Source: Spirochaetales bacterium
Lineage (GTDB): Bacteria > Spirochaetota > Spirochaetia > JABEVK01
Length of the DNA: 20,557 bases
NCBI GenBank assembly: GCA_013043995.1
Contig: JABEVL010000048.1
Coordinates: 1 to 20,557, forward strand
Direction: 5' to 3'
Below, in pieces: positions 6,353 through 14,594 of this stretch (its first letter is position 1; each line of letters opens with the position of its first letter). The translations under genes and the position numbers were made by a program. The notes under the pieces are model-generated. The model did not search any database and had not been told where the DNA came from. It was given only the letters and a program-made list of their open reading frames with translations.

Positions 6353-9280
6353 TTAGTTTCCGTAAACAGTTGCTTCTTTAATCTTACAGCCCCATGCAGT
6401 GTTATCAAAGTTCGTAGCATTCATATTTGAGACATGAATCCTAATATATTGATAACTACCCGTCAAGCCTGTGTAAGTGGTGGTTTGGCCCGGCCCGGAA
6501 GTCCCTGTTTCGGTGGCAAGTGTTGTCCAGGTCGCATTATCGTTCGAACCATCGATGGTGTAGGTATGGGCCGAAGCATCCCAAACGAGCACCACTTCAG
6601 AAATCGTGTGTGCAGCCCCCAGGTTCATCACCCAGTCCAGTTCAGTAGCAGCCGTACCATTCACAGTGGCGACATAAGTATTCGTGCTGTCCAGTGTAAA
6701 CGCCCCGTTATCCCATCCTGCCAAAGTCCCTGTGTTGCCATCCGTTAAATTGGTTGCAGGCACCGTTGAGGAGGCCGCCGGCAAGCAAGTATCAACCGCA
6801 ACGTTGGTGCTCAAATTGACCAAGGGCGTACCCGTCGTCAGCTGCGAACCTGTGATGTCAGTTCCCTCAATTCCGCCGCTGGATGCCAAAGCCCCATTCA
6901 CCACGGAACCGCCGCCAGTTGCGCCTACCCAAACATAATACGTGGTGCCGGGCAGCAAGTTGCTATCGGTGTAGGAAGTCGTCGCGCTTGAAACATTTGC
7001 CGTCGGGGCAGCAGGTTTTGTCGACGTTGTTCCAATGTAGACGTTGTATCCTGTTGCCCCTGTCACTGCGGACCAATTGACAGTCATACCGTAGTTGCCC
7101 ACAGCGGTGAAACTCAGCGTCCCTGTCATGGGTACCTGGGTAAAGGCAAAGTTATACGTGAGCGTATCCCCGGCTGCGTCCGTTGCGACCGCCCAGTAAT
7201 ACGGGTACATTCCAAAGGCGCCAAAGGTCGCCGAATTGGTGGAACTCGCCGTTGTTCCCGTCGTTGGGCTCGAGTTGACCGCAGTGTAAGCCGCCGTACT
7301 CGTCGAATTCCCTTCGTAAATCGTCAGATTGGTCAGGGCAACAGTCCCCGTCACGACAGAAATGACAGCCGCACCGTTCGGCGGAGGATTCAAAGAATAC
7401 CATCCGTTGTAACTTGTAGCTCCTGCCGCCGAGAAGGCTGCGGCCGAGGTCGTAGCGTCCGTCGAGGAACCCACAGGGTTTGTCGAATCGACCCAGAAAT
7501 AGTAAGTTGTCCCTTCAAACACATTTTTGACGGTGTAGCTCGTTGTTGTGGCCGACGTGATGAGGCTGGCCGCCGTCCCGGGCTTCGTGTTTGTCGTGTT
7601 GAAATAAACCGCATAACCCGTCGCGGAACCGTCGCTGGGTGCAGTCCAGGAAACTGTAATCGGGATTCCTGAACCGCTTGTGGCTGCGCTCAAAGCTGTG
7701 ACCGGGCTGGGAAGATTACCCACAGTCTGGTTCGCAAGAAGCGTCTGGCCCACGTTACCGTAAGCATTTACTGCCTCAACCCAAATATCGTAAGCACTGT
7801 AGTTTGTCAGCCCCGTGATCGTGTACGACGCCGTTGTGCTGCTGGTATCAATCTTGGTAGCCGTTGAAGGTGCCACGGAGGGAGGCGAACTCTGATGAAG
7901 GGCGTAATAGACCAAATAATCCGTTGCTCCCGTCGAGGCAGTCCAGGAAAGAGCCAACTGCGCGTTGCCCGGCACTGCCGTCAAGCCAGTGACCAAGGCA
8001 GGGGGAGCTCCAGTCGTTGCACTGGCCGATGCCGGTGTTCCACAAGGTCCCACAGCATTCTTTGATACCAGATAGATATCATAGCTGGTTCCAGGATTTA
8101 ATCCTGCAATGGATGCCGATGTCGCAGTGGCGGCAACCGGATTAAGACTCGAGGCCGTCGCCGAACTGAAAGCCGTAGGATGCACACCGTAGTACAGCAA
8201 ATACTGAGAAACAGTATCCGTAGGAGCGGCCCAAGTCACATTGATGGTGTTGTCCTTGGTGGCATCAGCTGTCGCTGTGAACGACGACGGTGTTGCCGGC
8301 AAACTTCCGATCACACCGGTTTGAGCCGTGGCAACGCTGTTTCCTATGCTGTTTTGAGCTTTGACCCAAAAGTAGTAACTCGTGTAGGTCGTTAAGCCGG
8401 TGGGCGTGTACGTCGTTGTTCCAGCTGCAACCGTCGCGTTTGCGGTTGTTGGAATCGTTGACGTTGTGGACCAATATACCAGGTAGTTGCTGACCGCCGG
8501 CACGAGTCCAGAGTTCGCCGTATCGGTCCAATTCAGAACAATGGAAGTGGCCCCAGATTGAACGGACAACACCACAGCTGCCGGGACCGGTCCCGGTGTT
8601 GAGCTGGAGGTCAAGGCGGTCGTGGAACCCACGATATTATACGCTGAAAGCCAGACGTAGTACTTCGTACCGTTCGTCAGGCCGGTGATGGTGTAGGCGT
8701 AAGCCGATCCAGTCTGCAGTGTCGCCGCGAGGGTGACCTGGGCGTTCGGTGTCGCCGGTTGGGTCGAGCTTGTTGCGTAATAAACGTTGAAACCGGTAGC
8801 CGGGGACTGGCCGCTCGTATAACTCCAGGAGAGTTGAATCGAGGTCGTGCTTGCCGGAGCCGCCGTGAGTCCTGTCGGTGCGGCAGGAATATCAAAGTAG
8901 AGCGACGTTGATACGGGAGCGGCGCCTCCCCCGCTATTTTTGGCTACAACCCAAAAATAGTACGTTGACCCCGGGGTTAAGCCCGTCGCAACGTAGGTTG
9001 TCGTGCCCGCAGGGACGTTCCCCTGCGCTGTGCTGGGCTGCGCATTGGACGTAGCCCAAAAAATATCGTACGAAGCCACCGACTGGTCTGCGTCGCTCCA
9101 ATTCAACGTGATTGAGCTGGGCCCCGCAGCGGCAGCCGTCAGGGCCGACACGGCAGCAGGAGCAGAAAGAGAAGATGAAGGCGACGATGATGAAGTCGGC
9201 GACTTACAACCCGTCAGGATCAGCAAGCTTGCAAAAATGAAATTTGCAAGAACCAAGAACGCAGCCTTGAAAATTTTCAT
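6353..9280 (-). CDS. Surface lipoprotein with seven Fn3 modules and a C-terminal F5/8 type C domain
   Basis: 975 residues. It has a lipoprotein signal peptide with lipobox LTGC (lipid Cys25) and a Ser-rich linker. Fibronectin type III modules repeat at about 40-128, 131-228, 232-326, 328-424, 426-522, 523-618 and 719-800; each shows the conserved 'L.W' strand and 'GLTPGTTYYFWV' type end. Residues 620-718 are a beta-rich segment that does not fit the Fn3 pattern. Residues 820-975 look like a discoidin/F5-8C (CBM32-like) domain (NLTDGNTGTLAGWDN, YTIDGSNDNATWTTL, YQYIRIHVSN). There is no catalytic domain; it probably holds polysaccharide or host material at the cell surface. The start is set by AGGAGG 6 bases before ATG. 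The composition is extremely rich in Thr, Ser and Ala. It lies between two hairpins, with a LacI-type operator just upstream. Confidence 0.88.
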   Translation of the reverse strand: MKIFKAAFLVLANFIFASLLILTGCKSPTSSSSPSSSLSAPAAVSALTAAAAGPSSITLNWSDADQSVASYDIFWATSNAQPSTAQGNVPAGTTTYVATGLTPGSTYYFWVVAKNSGGGAAPVSTSLYFDIPAAPTGLTAAPASTTSIQLSWSYTSGQSPATGFNVYYATSSTQPATPNAQVTLAATLQTGSAYAYTITGLTNGTKYYVWLSAYNIVGSTTALTSSSTPGPVPAAVVLSVQSGATSIVLNWTDTANSGLVPAVSNYLVYWSTTSTIPTTANATVAAGTTTYTPTGLTTYTSYYFWVKAQNSIGNSVATAQTGVIGSLPATPSSFTATADATKDNTINVTWAAPTDTVSQYLLYYGVHPTAFSSATASSLNPVAATATSASIAGLNPGTSYDIYLVSKNAVGPCGTPASASATTGAPPALVTGLTAVPGNAQLALSWTASTGATDYLVYYALHQSSPPSVAPSTATKIDTSSTTASYTITGLTNYSAYDIWVEAVNAYGNVGQTLLANQTVGNLPSPVTALSAATSGSGIPITVSWTAPSDGSATGYAVYFNTTNTKPGTAASLITSATTTSYTVKNVFEGTTYYFWVDSTNPVGSSTDATTSAAAFSAAGATSYNGWYSLNPPPNGAAVISVVTGTVALTNLTIYEGNSTSTAAYTAVNSSPTTGTTASSTNSATFGAFGMYPYYWAVATDAAGDTLTYNFAFTQVPMTGTLSFTAVGNYGMTVNWSAVTGATGYNVYIGTTSTKPAAPTANVSSATTSYTDSNLLPGTTYYVWVGATGGGSVVNGALASSGGIEGTDITGSQLTTGTPLVNLSTNVAVDTCLPAASSTVPATNLTDGNTGTLAGWDNGAFTLDSTNTYVATVNGTAATELDWVMNLGAAHTISEVVLVWDASAHTYTIDGSNDNATWTTLATETGTSGPGQTTTYTGLTGSYQYIRIHVSNMNATNFDNTAWGCKIKEATVYGN

Positions 9281-9296
9281 GGCATTCCTCCTTTTA

Positions 9297-9310
9297 TGTT
9301 TACGAAAACA
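9297..9310 (-). promoter_or_regulatory. LacI-type operator before the Fn3 lipoprotein gene
   Basis: Minus strand TGTTTTCGTAAACA is a pseudo-palindrome with central CG, the hallmark of LacI-family sites; 9294-9301 and 9306-9313 form the wider arms TTATGTTT/AAACATAA. It lies between the terminator of the upstream gene and the ribosome binding site at about 9287-9292. It matches the site at 14204-14217 at 11 of 14 positions. Confidence 0.5.
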
Positions 9311-9322
9311 TAACCTTGTGAT

Positions 9323-9348
9323 AAAAAGCCCCGACGGATTGCCGGGGC
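9323..9348 (-). terminator. Rho-independent terminator after the Ig-like/CBM-like lipoprotein gene
   Basis: On the minus strand, GCCCCG (from 9348 down to 9343) pairs with CGGGGC (9333-9328) and is followed at once by TTTTTAT. This is a classical terminator 8 bases after the stop codon of the upstream gene, so the Fn3 lipoprotein gene needs either read-through or its own promoter. Confidence 0.85.
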
Positions 9349-9356
9349 CCGATTAC

Positions 9357-10865
9357 TTAGTAAAAGTACACGTTGTCGAGATAAAACACCTGACCGCTTG
9401 CTGCTTGAGCAAACTCAATCTGGCAAATGTTGGTCATGGTCGTTAAGTTAAAGCTCGAAAGCGGGATGTCCAAACTTTGCCAAGAGCCGGCCGTGATGCC
9501 GGTGGTTGTATCCACGGAACCGCTCGTATCGGCTGTAGAGCTGTAGACACCGTTTGGAAAATTGACCAGGGAAACCTTGAACTCAGAGCCGCCGGCTGTC
9601 CAATAATCAATGTGCAGGTGCGTCAGCCCCGTCAGGTTGACGCCCGCCGTGGAGTTGTTCGTTATGTTGATGTCGGTTCCGCTGTAAGTTCCCGAGGAGA
9701 AGTCGACCTTTTCAAGAGTACCCGAACCGACAGTCACCTGGGTGATGGGGGCCGTAGCCCAACTATCGCTCAAATTGGTGATCGTGACGGGCGTTGCGGT
9801 ATTGGAAGAATCCCACAGGGTTGTCTTGTTCGTCGAAGTCAGGCTGGCAGGAACGGGGGGCAGGGTCGTCGGAGCCAGGGACCCGGCTACTGTGACAGAA
9901 ATGGGGGTTCCCGTAACGCTGCCCACCGAGGGGGTGAGCGAAACCGTACCCGCTGAAACGCCTGTCACATTGGCATTAGAATCGACAGTCGCCACCGCCG
10001 TGTTGCTGCTCGTCCATTTAAACAATCGGGCACCAAAACCTTCCACAGTGACCGCTGTGCCGTTGATCGTGTAGTTAAACGTGGAATTCGTGCCGCTATT
10101 TTCTTTCAACACGACCGTCGTGCCGACGCCGACAGCGGAAGCCGGTGCGATGGTTCCCGGTGTAAAGCTGTTGAGCACGATGGTGTCCGTGGTGTCTTTG
10201 GTGAACTGAACGTTGTCGACCCAGTAGGTGCTGCCCATGATGGTGGTGCCGTTATCACCTTCGGTGTCAACGATGTACAGGGGCTGGGCGACACGCAGGT
10301 TGTCATTGTCGTTCGGAACCGGGATCACCATATTGGTCCACGCCGAAGGGATGGAGAAGTTCGCCAACCACATCGAAGGATCGTCGCCGTTACCAAAGCC
10401 GATGGTAAACTTCTTATCAACACCGCTGCTAATATCCCCCTTCATAACGAAGGTGTAGGCGTTGAACCCCGTCTTGCTTAAGTCCCAAAAATAATTCGAG
10501 GCCGTCGAGGTGCCCGTATTAACAAAGAAATCACCACCGCCCCAGCCGGAGTGAGTGGTCGCATTCTTAAAGTCGAACATCAAACCGCCGGCATCCCCAT
10601 TGTAGGCATTGGTCGAATCCGTTTTAAAGCCATACTGATCCCCGCCGGTCCAGATGTACCAGATTGTCCCAAAAGGGGCTACCCAAGCACCGTTCATGTA
10701 GACCTGACCCAAGGGAGACCACGTCGCTGTTGTGGTCGTATTGCCGCCGCCCCCGCTGCTCGTGGTGTTGGTCACACTTGAACTCGAAGTGGACGTGGGC
10801 GAATGACACGAGACGGCAAAGAAGCTTAACAAAGCCGCCAGCCCTAAAATAAATAACCGATTCAT
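9357..10865 (-). CDS. Lipoprotein with two CBM-like beta-sandwich domains flanking a Big_2 Ig-like domain
   Basis: 502 residues from the second of two adjacent ATGs (10865), chosen for its 6-base spacing from AGGAGG; the ATG at 10868 is the alternative. The signal peptide ends in the relaxed lipobox AVSC (Cys20), followed by a Ser/Thr/Gly linker. Residues about 45-230 form a jelly-roll-like domain ending in YWVDNVQF. Residues about 231-340 hold a bacterial Ig-like (Big_2) domain (SNTAVATVDSNANVTGVSAG). Residues about 350-502 form a second sandwich with LTHLHIDYWT, WQSLDIPLSSF and the end VFYLDNVYFY. That last domain resembles C-terminal modules of beta-glucan-active proteins in marine Bacteroidetes (from memory, not searched). 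No catalytic residues are visible; a surface glycan-binding role is inferred. It lies 60 bases after the GH-barrel gene, in the same direction. Confidence 0.82.
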   Translation of the reverse strand: MNRLFILGLAALLSFFAVSCHSPTSTSSSSVTNTTSSGGGGNTTTTATWSPLGQVYMNGAWVAPFGTIWYIWTGGDQYGFKTDSTNAYNGDAGGLMFDFKNATTHSGWGGGDFFVNTGTSTASNYFWDLSKTGFNAYTFVMKGDISSGVDKKFTIGFGNGDDPSMWLANFSIPSAWTNMVIPVPNDNDNLRVAQPLYIVDTEGDNGTTIMGSTYWVDNVQFTKDTTDTIVLNSFTPGTIAPASAVGVGTTVVLKENSGTNSTFNYTINGTAVTVEGFGARLFKWTSSNTAVATVDSNANVTGVSAGTVSLTPSVGSVTGTPISVTVAGSLAPTTLPPVPASLTSTNKTTLWDSSNTATPVTITNLSDSWATAPITQVTVGSGTLEKVDFSSGTYSGTDINITNNSTAGVNLTGLTHLHIDYWTAGGSEFKVSLVNFPNGVYSSTADTSGSVDTTTGITAGSWQSLDIPLSSFNLTTMTNICQIEFAQAASGQVFYLDNVYFY

Positions 10866-10895
10866 CATACACCTCCTGGGTTTACACCCCATCTA

Positions 10896-10919
10896 TACGG
10901 CCTCCCTGGGGAGGCCGTA
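10896..10919 (-). other. Intercistronic hairpin after the GH-barrel gene
   Basis: TACGGCCTCCC (10896-10906) is perfectly inverted at 10909-10919, an 11-bp GC-rich stem with a minimal loop. It lies 6 bases after the stop of the GH-barrel gene and about 15 bases upstream of the next ribosome site. There is no T-run, so mRNA stabilisation or processing is more likely than termination. Confidence 0.65.
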
Positions 10920-10925
10920 GTCATT

Positions 10926-13900
10926 TCAAAAACTGATACTCGCGTAAAGCTCGGCTTCAAATCTGTAAGTTTCAGGATTGGCAAGATTTGAAGGCACGCT
11001 ATTGGTCGCCACGCTGTATCCATAATCGTATAACGATGATCCATTCCAATCATACTGTCCTTGGGAGCCTGAATTGTAGAACCACTGGGTCAAACGCAAA
11101 CCAATGCGGTTGTCGTTATTCAAGAAGGAAGGCCGCTGGTCCAGCGCGTAGGCGATGCCCCAGGACCAACGCAACGGGTAGACAACGTTCTGGTCAAACA
11201 TCCACCCTTGGGGACCATAGTCGTTGAAGTAAAAATTGGCGTCCGTGATGAGATGGCGCCAGGCGAGTTTTGCTCCCACCATTTCCCAGGTGTTGGTAGC
11301 CACGCCCGAAGTGGTGAAAAAGTCGTGGGTTTGGCTGTAGCCGGCACCAAAATCAGCCGTGTAGTGAAAGCCCTGACCAGGATCACCCACAGCATGGGCG
11401 ACCAACGACCACGTTCCGCTGATCGCAGGCATGGCTTTATAGTCGTAGTAGTTCAAAAGGTCAGAGTTCAAATACGCGATCTGATCTGTCGGTCCGAGGT
11501 AAGCGTTGTACAAGAAACTCACGTACCCCGCCATGGGTGCGTCCATCGTTTCATTGGTGTCCCAGTTGAAAAGATACACACCGCCGGGGTTGTAGGCAAA
11601 AAGCGTTTCAAACTGCATGGCTTGGCGATTGGCCGACACGATGAACGGACTTCCCACCGCTGTCGTCGTCGTCGTCGGGCTGCGGTTATCAGGAGCATAA
11701 ATCGGAACGCGGGACAGAGCTTTTTCCATCAGGCTGTAAGGACCGTAAGCCCCGGTCACGTCGAATTCTGCCTCCATCCGGTTTCCCATGCCCACGTCAG
11801 CAAGTTGGCTTCCGCCGTAGGCCTTACCCGCAGGCAAGTCGGTCAGGGGGCCCGCATAGATAAAGCGTCCATGCAAAGTCACATAGGGGATCATCGTCGT
11901 GGTGACGTCAGCCTTGAACGCCAGGGCGTCCATGACTGTGAATTGGTTACCGATCGACGTTGTGGTGTTATAGGTGTACGAAGGATCGCCGACGCGATCC
12001 AATTTCGCCGCCAGGATGCCGCCTTCAAAATTCCAGTCTTGCATCCAGTAATCAGCCCACAGACTTGTTCGGCGATTTTCCTGGGGATTGTTCCAACTGT
12101 AGAGGTTGTAGGTAGGAGTGGCCAAGGTAGCTCCGCCGGTCGTGACGTAGGTAGGTACCCAGCCGACTGTTCCATTGGAAAGAGCCGTCCAAGGCGTCGC
12201 CGTTGCGTATTCTTCCTGATCCATGACCGCGAAGGAAAATGTTCCGAAGGTCTTTTCGTACTTAGCCAGAACACTGGGGTTGGCGCCAAAGTAGACTTCA
12301 GGTCCACCATAAATCTTCAAGCCGTCCAGGGGGCCGTGAAAGTCAGCTTCCAAGCCAAAGGGAGCCTTGCTGCCCACCTGGTCCATGGCAAAGAAGTCGA
12401 AGGTTTCAGGCATGATCTGAAAGTAGTCGCCCTCACCCACCCAGTCCGGGTGTCCGTCATGGTAGTGCAAAGTCAGGTCCACCAATTTTCCGGTGTAGGT
12501 CATCGTTGACTGGTAAATTTCAGCCGTGTAGTCCGAAGAAGGCGGCGAAAGCGCATTGGTAGAGGAATAGTAGGAATAACCCGTATAACCGGGGCGAGCA
12601 CCTTCCATCGGCAAATCGAGCTGATTGGACAAGTAGGGTGTCGCAAAACGGAACGTGGTCGAAAGATCAAGGTTGTCCTGCGGAGTAGCGTCCAAAGTGA
12701 CCGTCGAGGTGGCTTCGTTTGCCCAACGCGTACCAGAAAGACCCATTGAGGCCCAATCGTTGGAGTTGACTTCCGTGTAGGACCTGGCCGTCATATTGCC
12801 ATGCACGTGCACAAAGTCGCGGCGGTCCGTGGGATCCTGAAAACTCTGCTCGAGAGCCAGGACAGACTGTTCGGGGACATTGAGCTGGGCGAAGTAGTTA
12901 TCAACATCTGCAGCCGAGGAGTCCAGCTGGTTCAGTTTCCAGATCTTTTGCAAGGTATAGTACGCAGCCCTCGGAACCCTGCGATCAATGCCGTTTGTTT
13001 TCAACTCACTGTTGGCAACAATACCGAACCATTCTTCGTTCATATTGTTTTCGCCGTTTTGATAGTCAAAGCTGTAACCGCCGTTGCTCCAACTTGCGGC
13101 CGTGCTATGAATGCTCAAATTATAGGTCTGATAAGTCTTCCACCACTCATCCATCCACTCAAAAACAAAGCCACCCAAGCAGTTTTCAGATTTTCCCTTA
13201 CCGTAGCTTTCCTGGTAAACCTCTTTCCACTGACTGGCGATGAAATCGGCTTGATCAATCTGATCTTCTGAGTGGGTTTTTGCATTGTAGGCATCACAGC
13301 CAAACTCAGAATAAAGGAAGGGCTTATTGAGGGTGCTCGCGATCTGGGCGTACATCGCGTCCGACGACCTTTTACCGCGATAAACGTTCACACCCAAGAC
13401 GTCAAGATCCTTCACCTCGCTGGCAATAAGGTCCAAATACTGAACGTCACCGTTGATCAAACCCATGGGGTGGTTGGGATCGATTTTGTGTCCCAGGTCG
13501 ATGGCCTGTTCAAAAAGGGAATACAGGTATTCTGCTTTCTTTTTGTTCCGTTCCCCGACGGGAAGATTCTCGATGGCGGTGGATTTCCATTCCAAGCCGT
13601 AATTCGACTCATTTCCCAGCATGAACAAGAGAACGCCGCGCGTGTTCTTGTATTCATTGAACATCGCCTGAGCACTGGCCAGAAGAGCCTTGCGTGTTTC
13701 AGGATCGGAGTAGTTGGTAGGAAATTGCCAACGTCCATCAACACTGATGCCGTACCGGCCAAAAAGGTTGTTGATCATCGAAAAAATGCCGTACTTATCG
13801 TAAATATAAGTTACCCATTTTGGCGGTATGTCCGCAAAAATGCGGATGGCATTCACACCCATGGCCTTCATGAGTGTCATGTCCGTATCAACGGTGGTTT

Positions 13901-14114
13901 TAATGACATCTTCAGGTTGTTTCCAAAGGTTGTAGGTGTAGTTCTGACCGATGGGAGTGTAGGACCAGACAACCCCGTGGATTGCCAGGTCTTTTCCATC
14001 CACCTGAATCTTCCATCCATTACTGTCATGGACAATACGAACATCTTGAGCCTGTGCCGCGGCAAAGCCCGCACACCCCAATAAGATCGTTAATAAAAGC
14101 AAGAGTTTCCTCAT
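10926..14114 (-). CDS. Secreted clan GH-A glycosidase fused to a C-terminal outer-membrane beta-barrel
   Basis: 1062 residues. The signal peptide is 1-22 (RKLLLLLTILLG; cleavage near AAAQA, though LLGC at 11-14 also resembles a lipobox). Residues about 24-400 are a TIM barrel related to GH2/GH72: the strand IHGVVWSYTP (45-54), MGVNAIRIFADIPP (85-98), the acid/base pair N168-E169 (MLGNES), and nucleophile E270 (LYSEFGCDAY). LGGFVFEWMDEWW (313-325) and a closing RRVPRAAYYTLQKIW follow. From about 450 to 1062 the sequence turns into amphipathic strands rich in alternating aromatics (LTLHYHD, SLWADYWMQDW, LRWSWGIAYAL, IGLRLTQWFYN) and ends in YRFEAELYASISF. The terminal Phe after alternating aromatic residues is the C-terminal signal of outer-membrane barrels. 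It is probably surface- or periplasm-facing and hydrolyses or transglycosylates a beta-glycan. The exact GH family is not certain. GGAG lies 9 bases before ATG. Confidence 0.8.
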   Translation of the reverse strand: MRKLLLLLTILLGCAGFAAAQAQDVRIVHDSNGWKIQVDGKDLAIHGVVWSYTPIGQNYTYNLWKQPEDVIKTTVDTDMTLMKAMGVNAIRIFADIPPKWVTYIYDKYGIFSMINNLFGRYGISVDGRWQFPTNYSDPETRKALLASAQAMFNEYKNTRGVLLFMLGNESNYGLEWKSTAIENLPVGERNKKKAEYLYSLFEQAIDLGHKIDPNHPMGLINGDVQYLDLIASEVKDLDVLGVNVYRGKRSSDAMYAQIASTLNKPFLYSEFGCDAYNAKTHSEDQIDQADFIASQWKEVYQESYGKGKSENCLGGFVFEWMDEWWKTYQTYNLSIHSTAASWSNGGYSFDYQNGENNMNEEWFGIVANSELKTNGIDRRVPRAAYYTLQKIWKLNQLDSSAADVDNYFAQLNVPEQSVLALEQSFQDPTDRRDFVHVHGNMTARSYTEVNSNDWASMGLSGTRWANEATSTVTLDATPQDNLDLSTTFRFATPYLSNQLDLPMEGARPGYTGYSYYSSTNALSPPSSDYTAEIYQSTMTYTGKLVDLTLHYHDGHPDWVGEGDYFQIMPETFDFFAMDQVGSKAPFGLEADFHGPLDGLKIYGGPEVYFGANPSVLAKYEKTFGTFSFAVMDQEEYATATPWTALSNGTVGWVPTYVTTGGATLATPTYNLYSWNNPQENRRTSLWADYWMQDWNFEGGILAAKLDRVGDPSYTYNTTTSIGNQFTVMDALAFKADVTTTMIPYVTLHGRFIYAGPLTDLPAGKAYGGSQLADVGMGNRMEAEFDVTGAYGPYSLMEKALSRVPIYAPDNRSPTTTTTAVGSPFIVSANRQAMQFETLFAYNPGGVYLFNWDTNETMDAPMAGYVSFLYNAYLGPTDQIAYLNSDLLNYYDYKAMPAISGTWSLVAHAVGDPGQGFHYTADFGAGYSQTHDFFTTSGVATNTWEMVGAKLAWRHLITDANFYFNDYGPQGWMFDQNVVYPLRWSWGIAYALDQRPSFLNNDNRIGLRLTQWFYNSGSQGQYDWNGSSLYDYGYSVATNSVPSNLANPETYRFEAELYASISF

Positions 14115-14156
14115 GAATCACTTCTCCGTTTTGAAGTAGCATTCTCGGTTTTTGTC

Positions 14157-14168
14157 AAGAATATTCTT
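14157..14168. promoter_or_regulatory. 12-base perfect palindrome in the GH-barrel gene leader
   Basis: AAGAATATTCTT is a perfect palindrome 43 bases before the GH-barrel start, downstream of the predicted transcription start. It could be a second regulator site. No family is recognised. Confidence 0.35.
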
Positions 14169-14198
14169 CAAAAAGCTCCCCTTTGATAGATTTGCAAC

Positions 14199-14224
14199 CT
14201 AAATGTTTGCGATTACAAATTTAG
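14199..14224 (-). promoter_or_regulatory. LacI-type operator overlapping the -10 box of the GH-barrel gene
   Basis: The core at 14204-14217 reads TGTAATCGCAAACA on the minus strand: TG...CG...CA symmetry typical of LacI/CcpA family sites. Outer arms CTAAATGTTTG (14199-14209) and CAAATTTAG (14216-14224) are also inverted with a two-base difference in length. The site overlaps the -10 hexamer, which fits repression by occlusion. Confidence 0.5.
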
Positions 14225-14246
14225 ACCCACTATTTTGAATTGTCAA
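14218..14246 (-). promoter_or_regulatory. Sigma-70-type promoter for the GH-barrel gene
   Basis: On the minus strand TTGACA (14246-14241), a 17-base spacer, then TAAATT (14223-14218). The -35 is perfect and the -10 matches 4 of 6. Transcription would start near 14211, giving a leader of about 97 bases. Confidence 0.6.
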
Positions 14247-14478
14247 CAAAAAAGATTTCGCCTTTCACCCTCGAGCCTTCCCTTATTTTTCAGAGCCCAC
14301 GTGAGCCGGGAGCTTTCCGGGACAAGGGCCGCGGCCGGCATTTTTTAAAACCTCAAATAAACGTAAAATCTTATTGAATAAAATGATGAGCCAGAAAATC
14401 AGGTCCGTACGGCTTCGGTTTAAGGCGGCCAAGGACTAAGTATTCTGGTGAGGGGTTGGGACCGGCATTCCCCGGTTC

Positions 14479-14579
14479 CTCTGATTGGTTCACTCGTTCT
14501 CACTGATCAGTACCCTTCAGGTTCACTGATTGGCCCCTTCGAGTCCATTGATCGGTATCTTTCAAGTTCATTGATTGGA
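14479..14579. repeat. Five degenerate tandem repeats of 22/23 bases
   Basis: The core TGAT(T/C)(G/A)G recurs with its TGAT at 14482, 14504, 14527, 14549 and 14572, spacings 22, 23, 22, 23. On the minus strand the consensus is near CCRATCARTGRACYTGAAGG. Alternate copies are more alike, so the true unit may be 45 bases. There are no spacers, so it is not a CRISPR. It lies in the GH1/GH-barrel gap, 230 or more bases upstream of the GH-barrel promoter. Confidence 0.75.
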
Positions 14580-14594
14580 ATCAAACACTTTGAA

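Noticed and set aside
11208..12509. 433-residue open frame on the plus strand opposite the GH-barrel gene
   Set aside because: It is antisense to a clear coding region, has no recognisable motif, no ribosome site, and a basic, low-structure composition typical of a shadow frame.
13272..14084. 270-residue plus-strand frame opposite the GH catalytic domain
   Set aside because: It lies antisense to the conserved active-site region; no family motif or credible start signal.
14295..14306. CACGTG-centred near-palindrome as a regulator site
   Set aside because: Short, GC-rich and upstream of the -35 with no second copy; not distinguishable from chance.
14479..14579. CRISPR array
   Set aside because: Units abut each other with no spacers, are degenerate and no cas gene is nearby.
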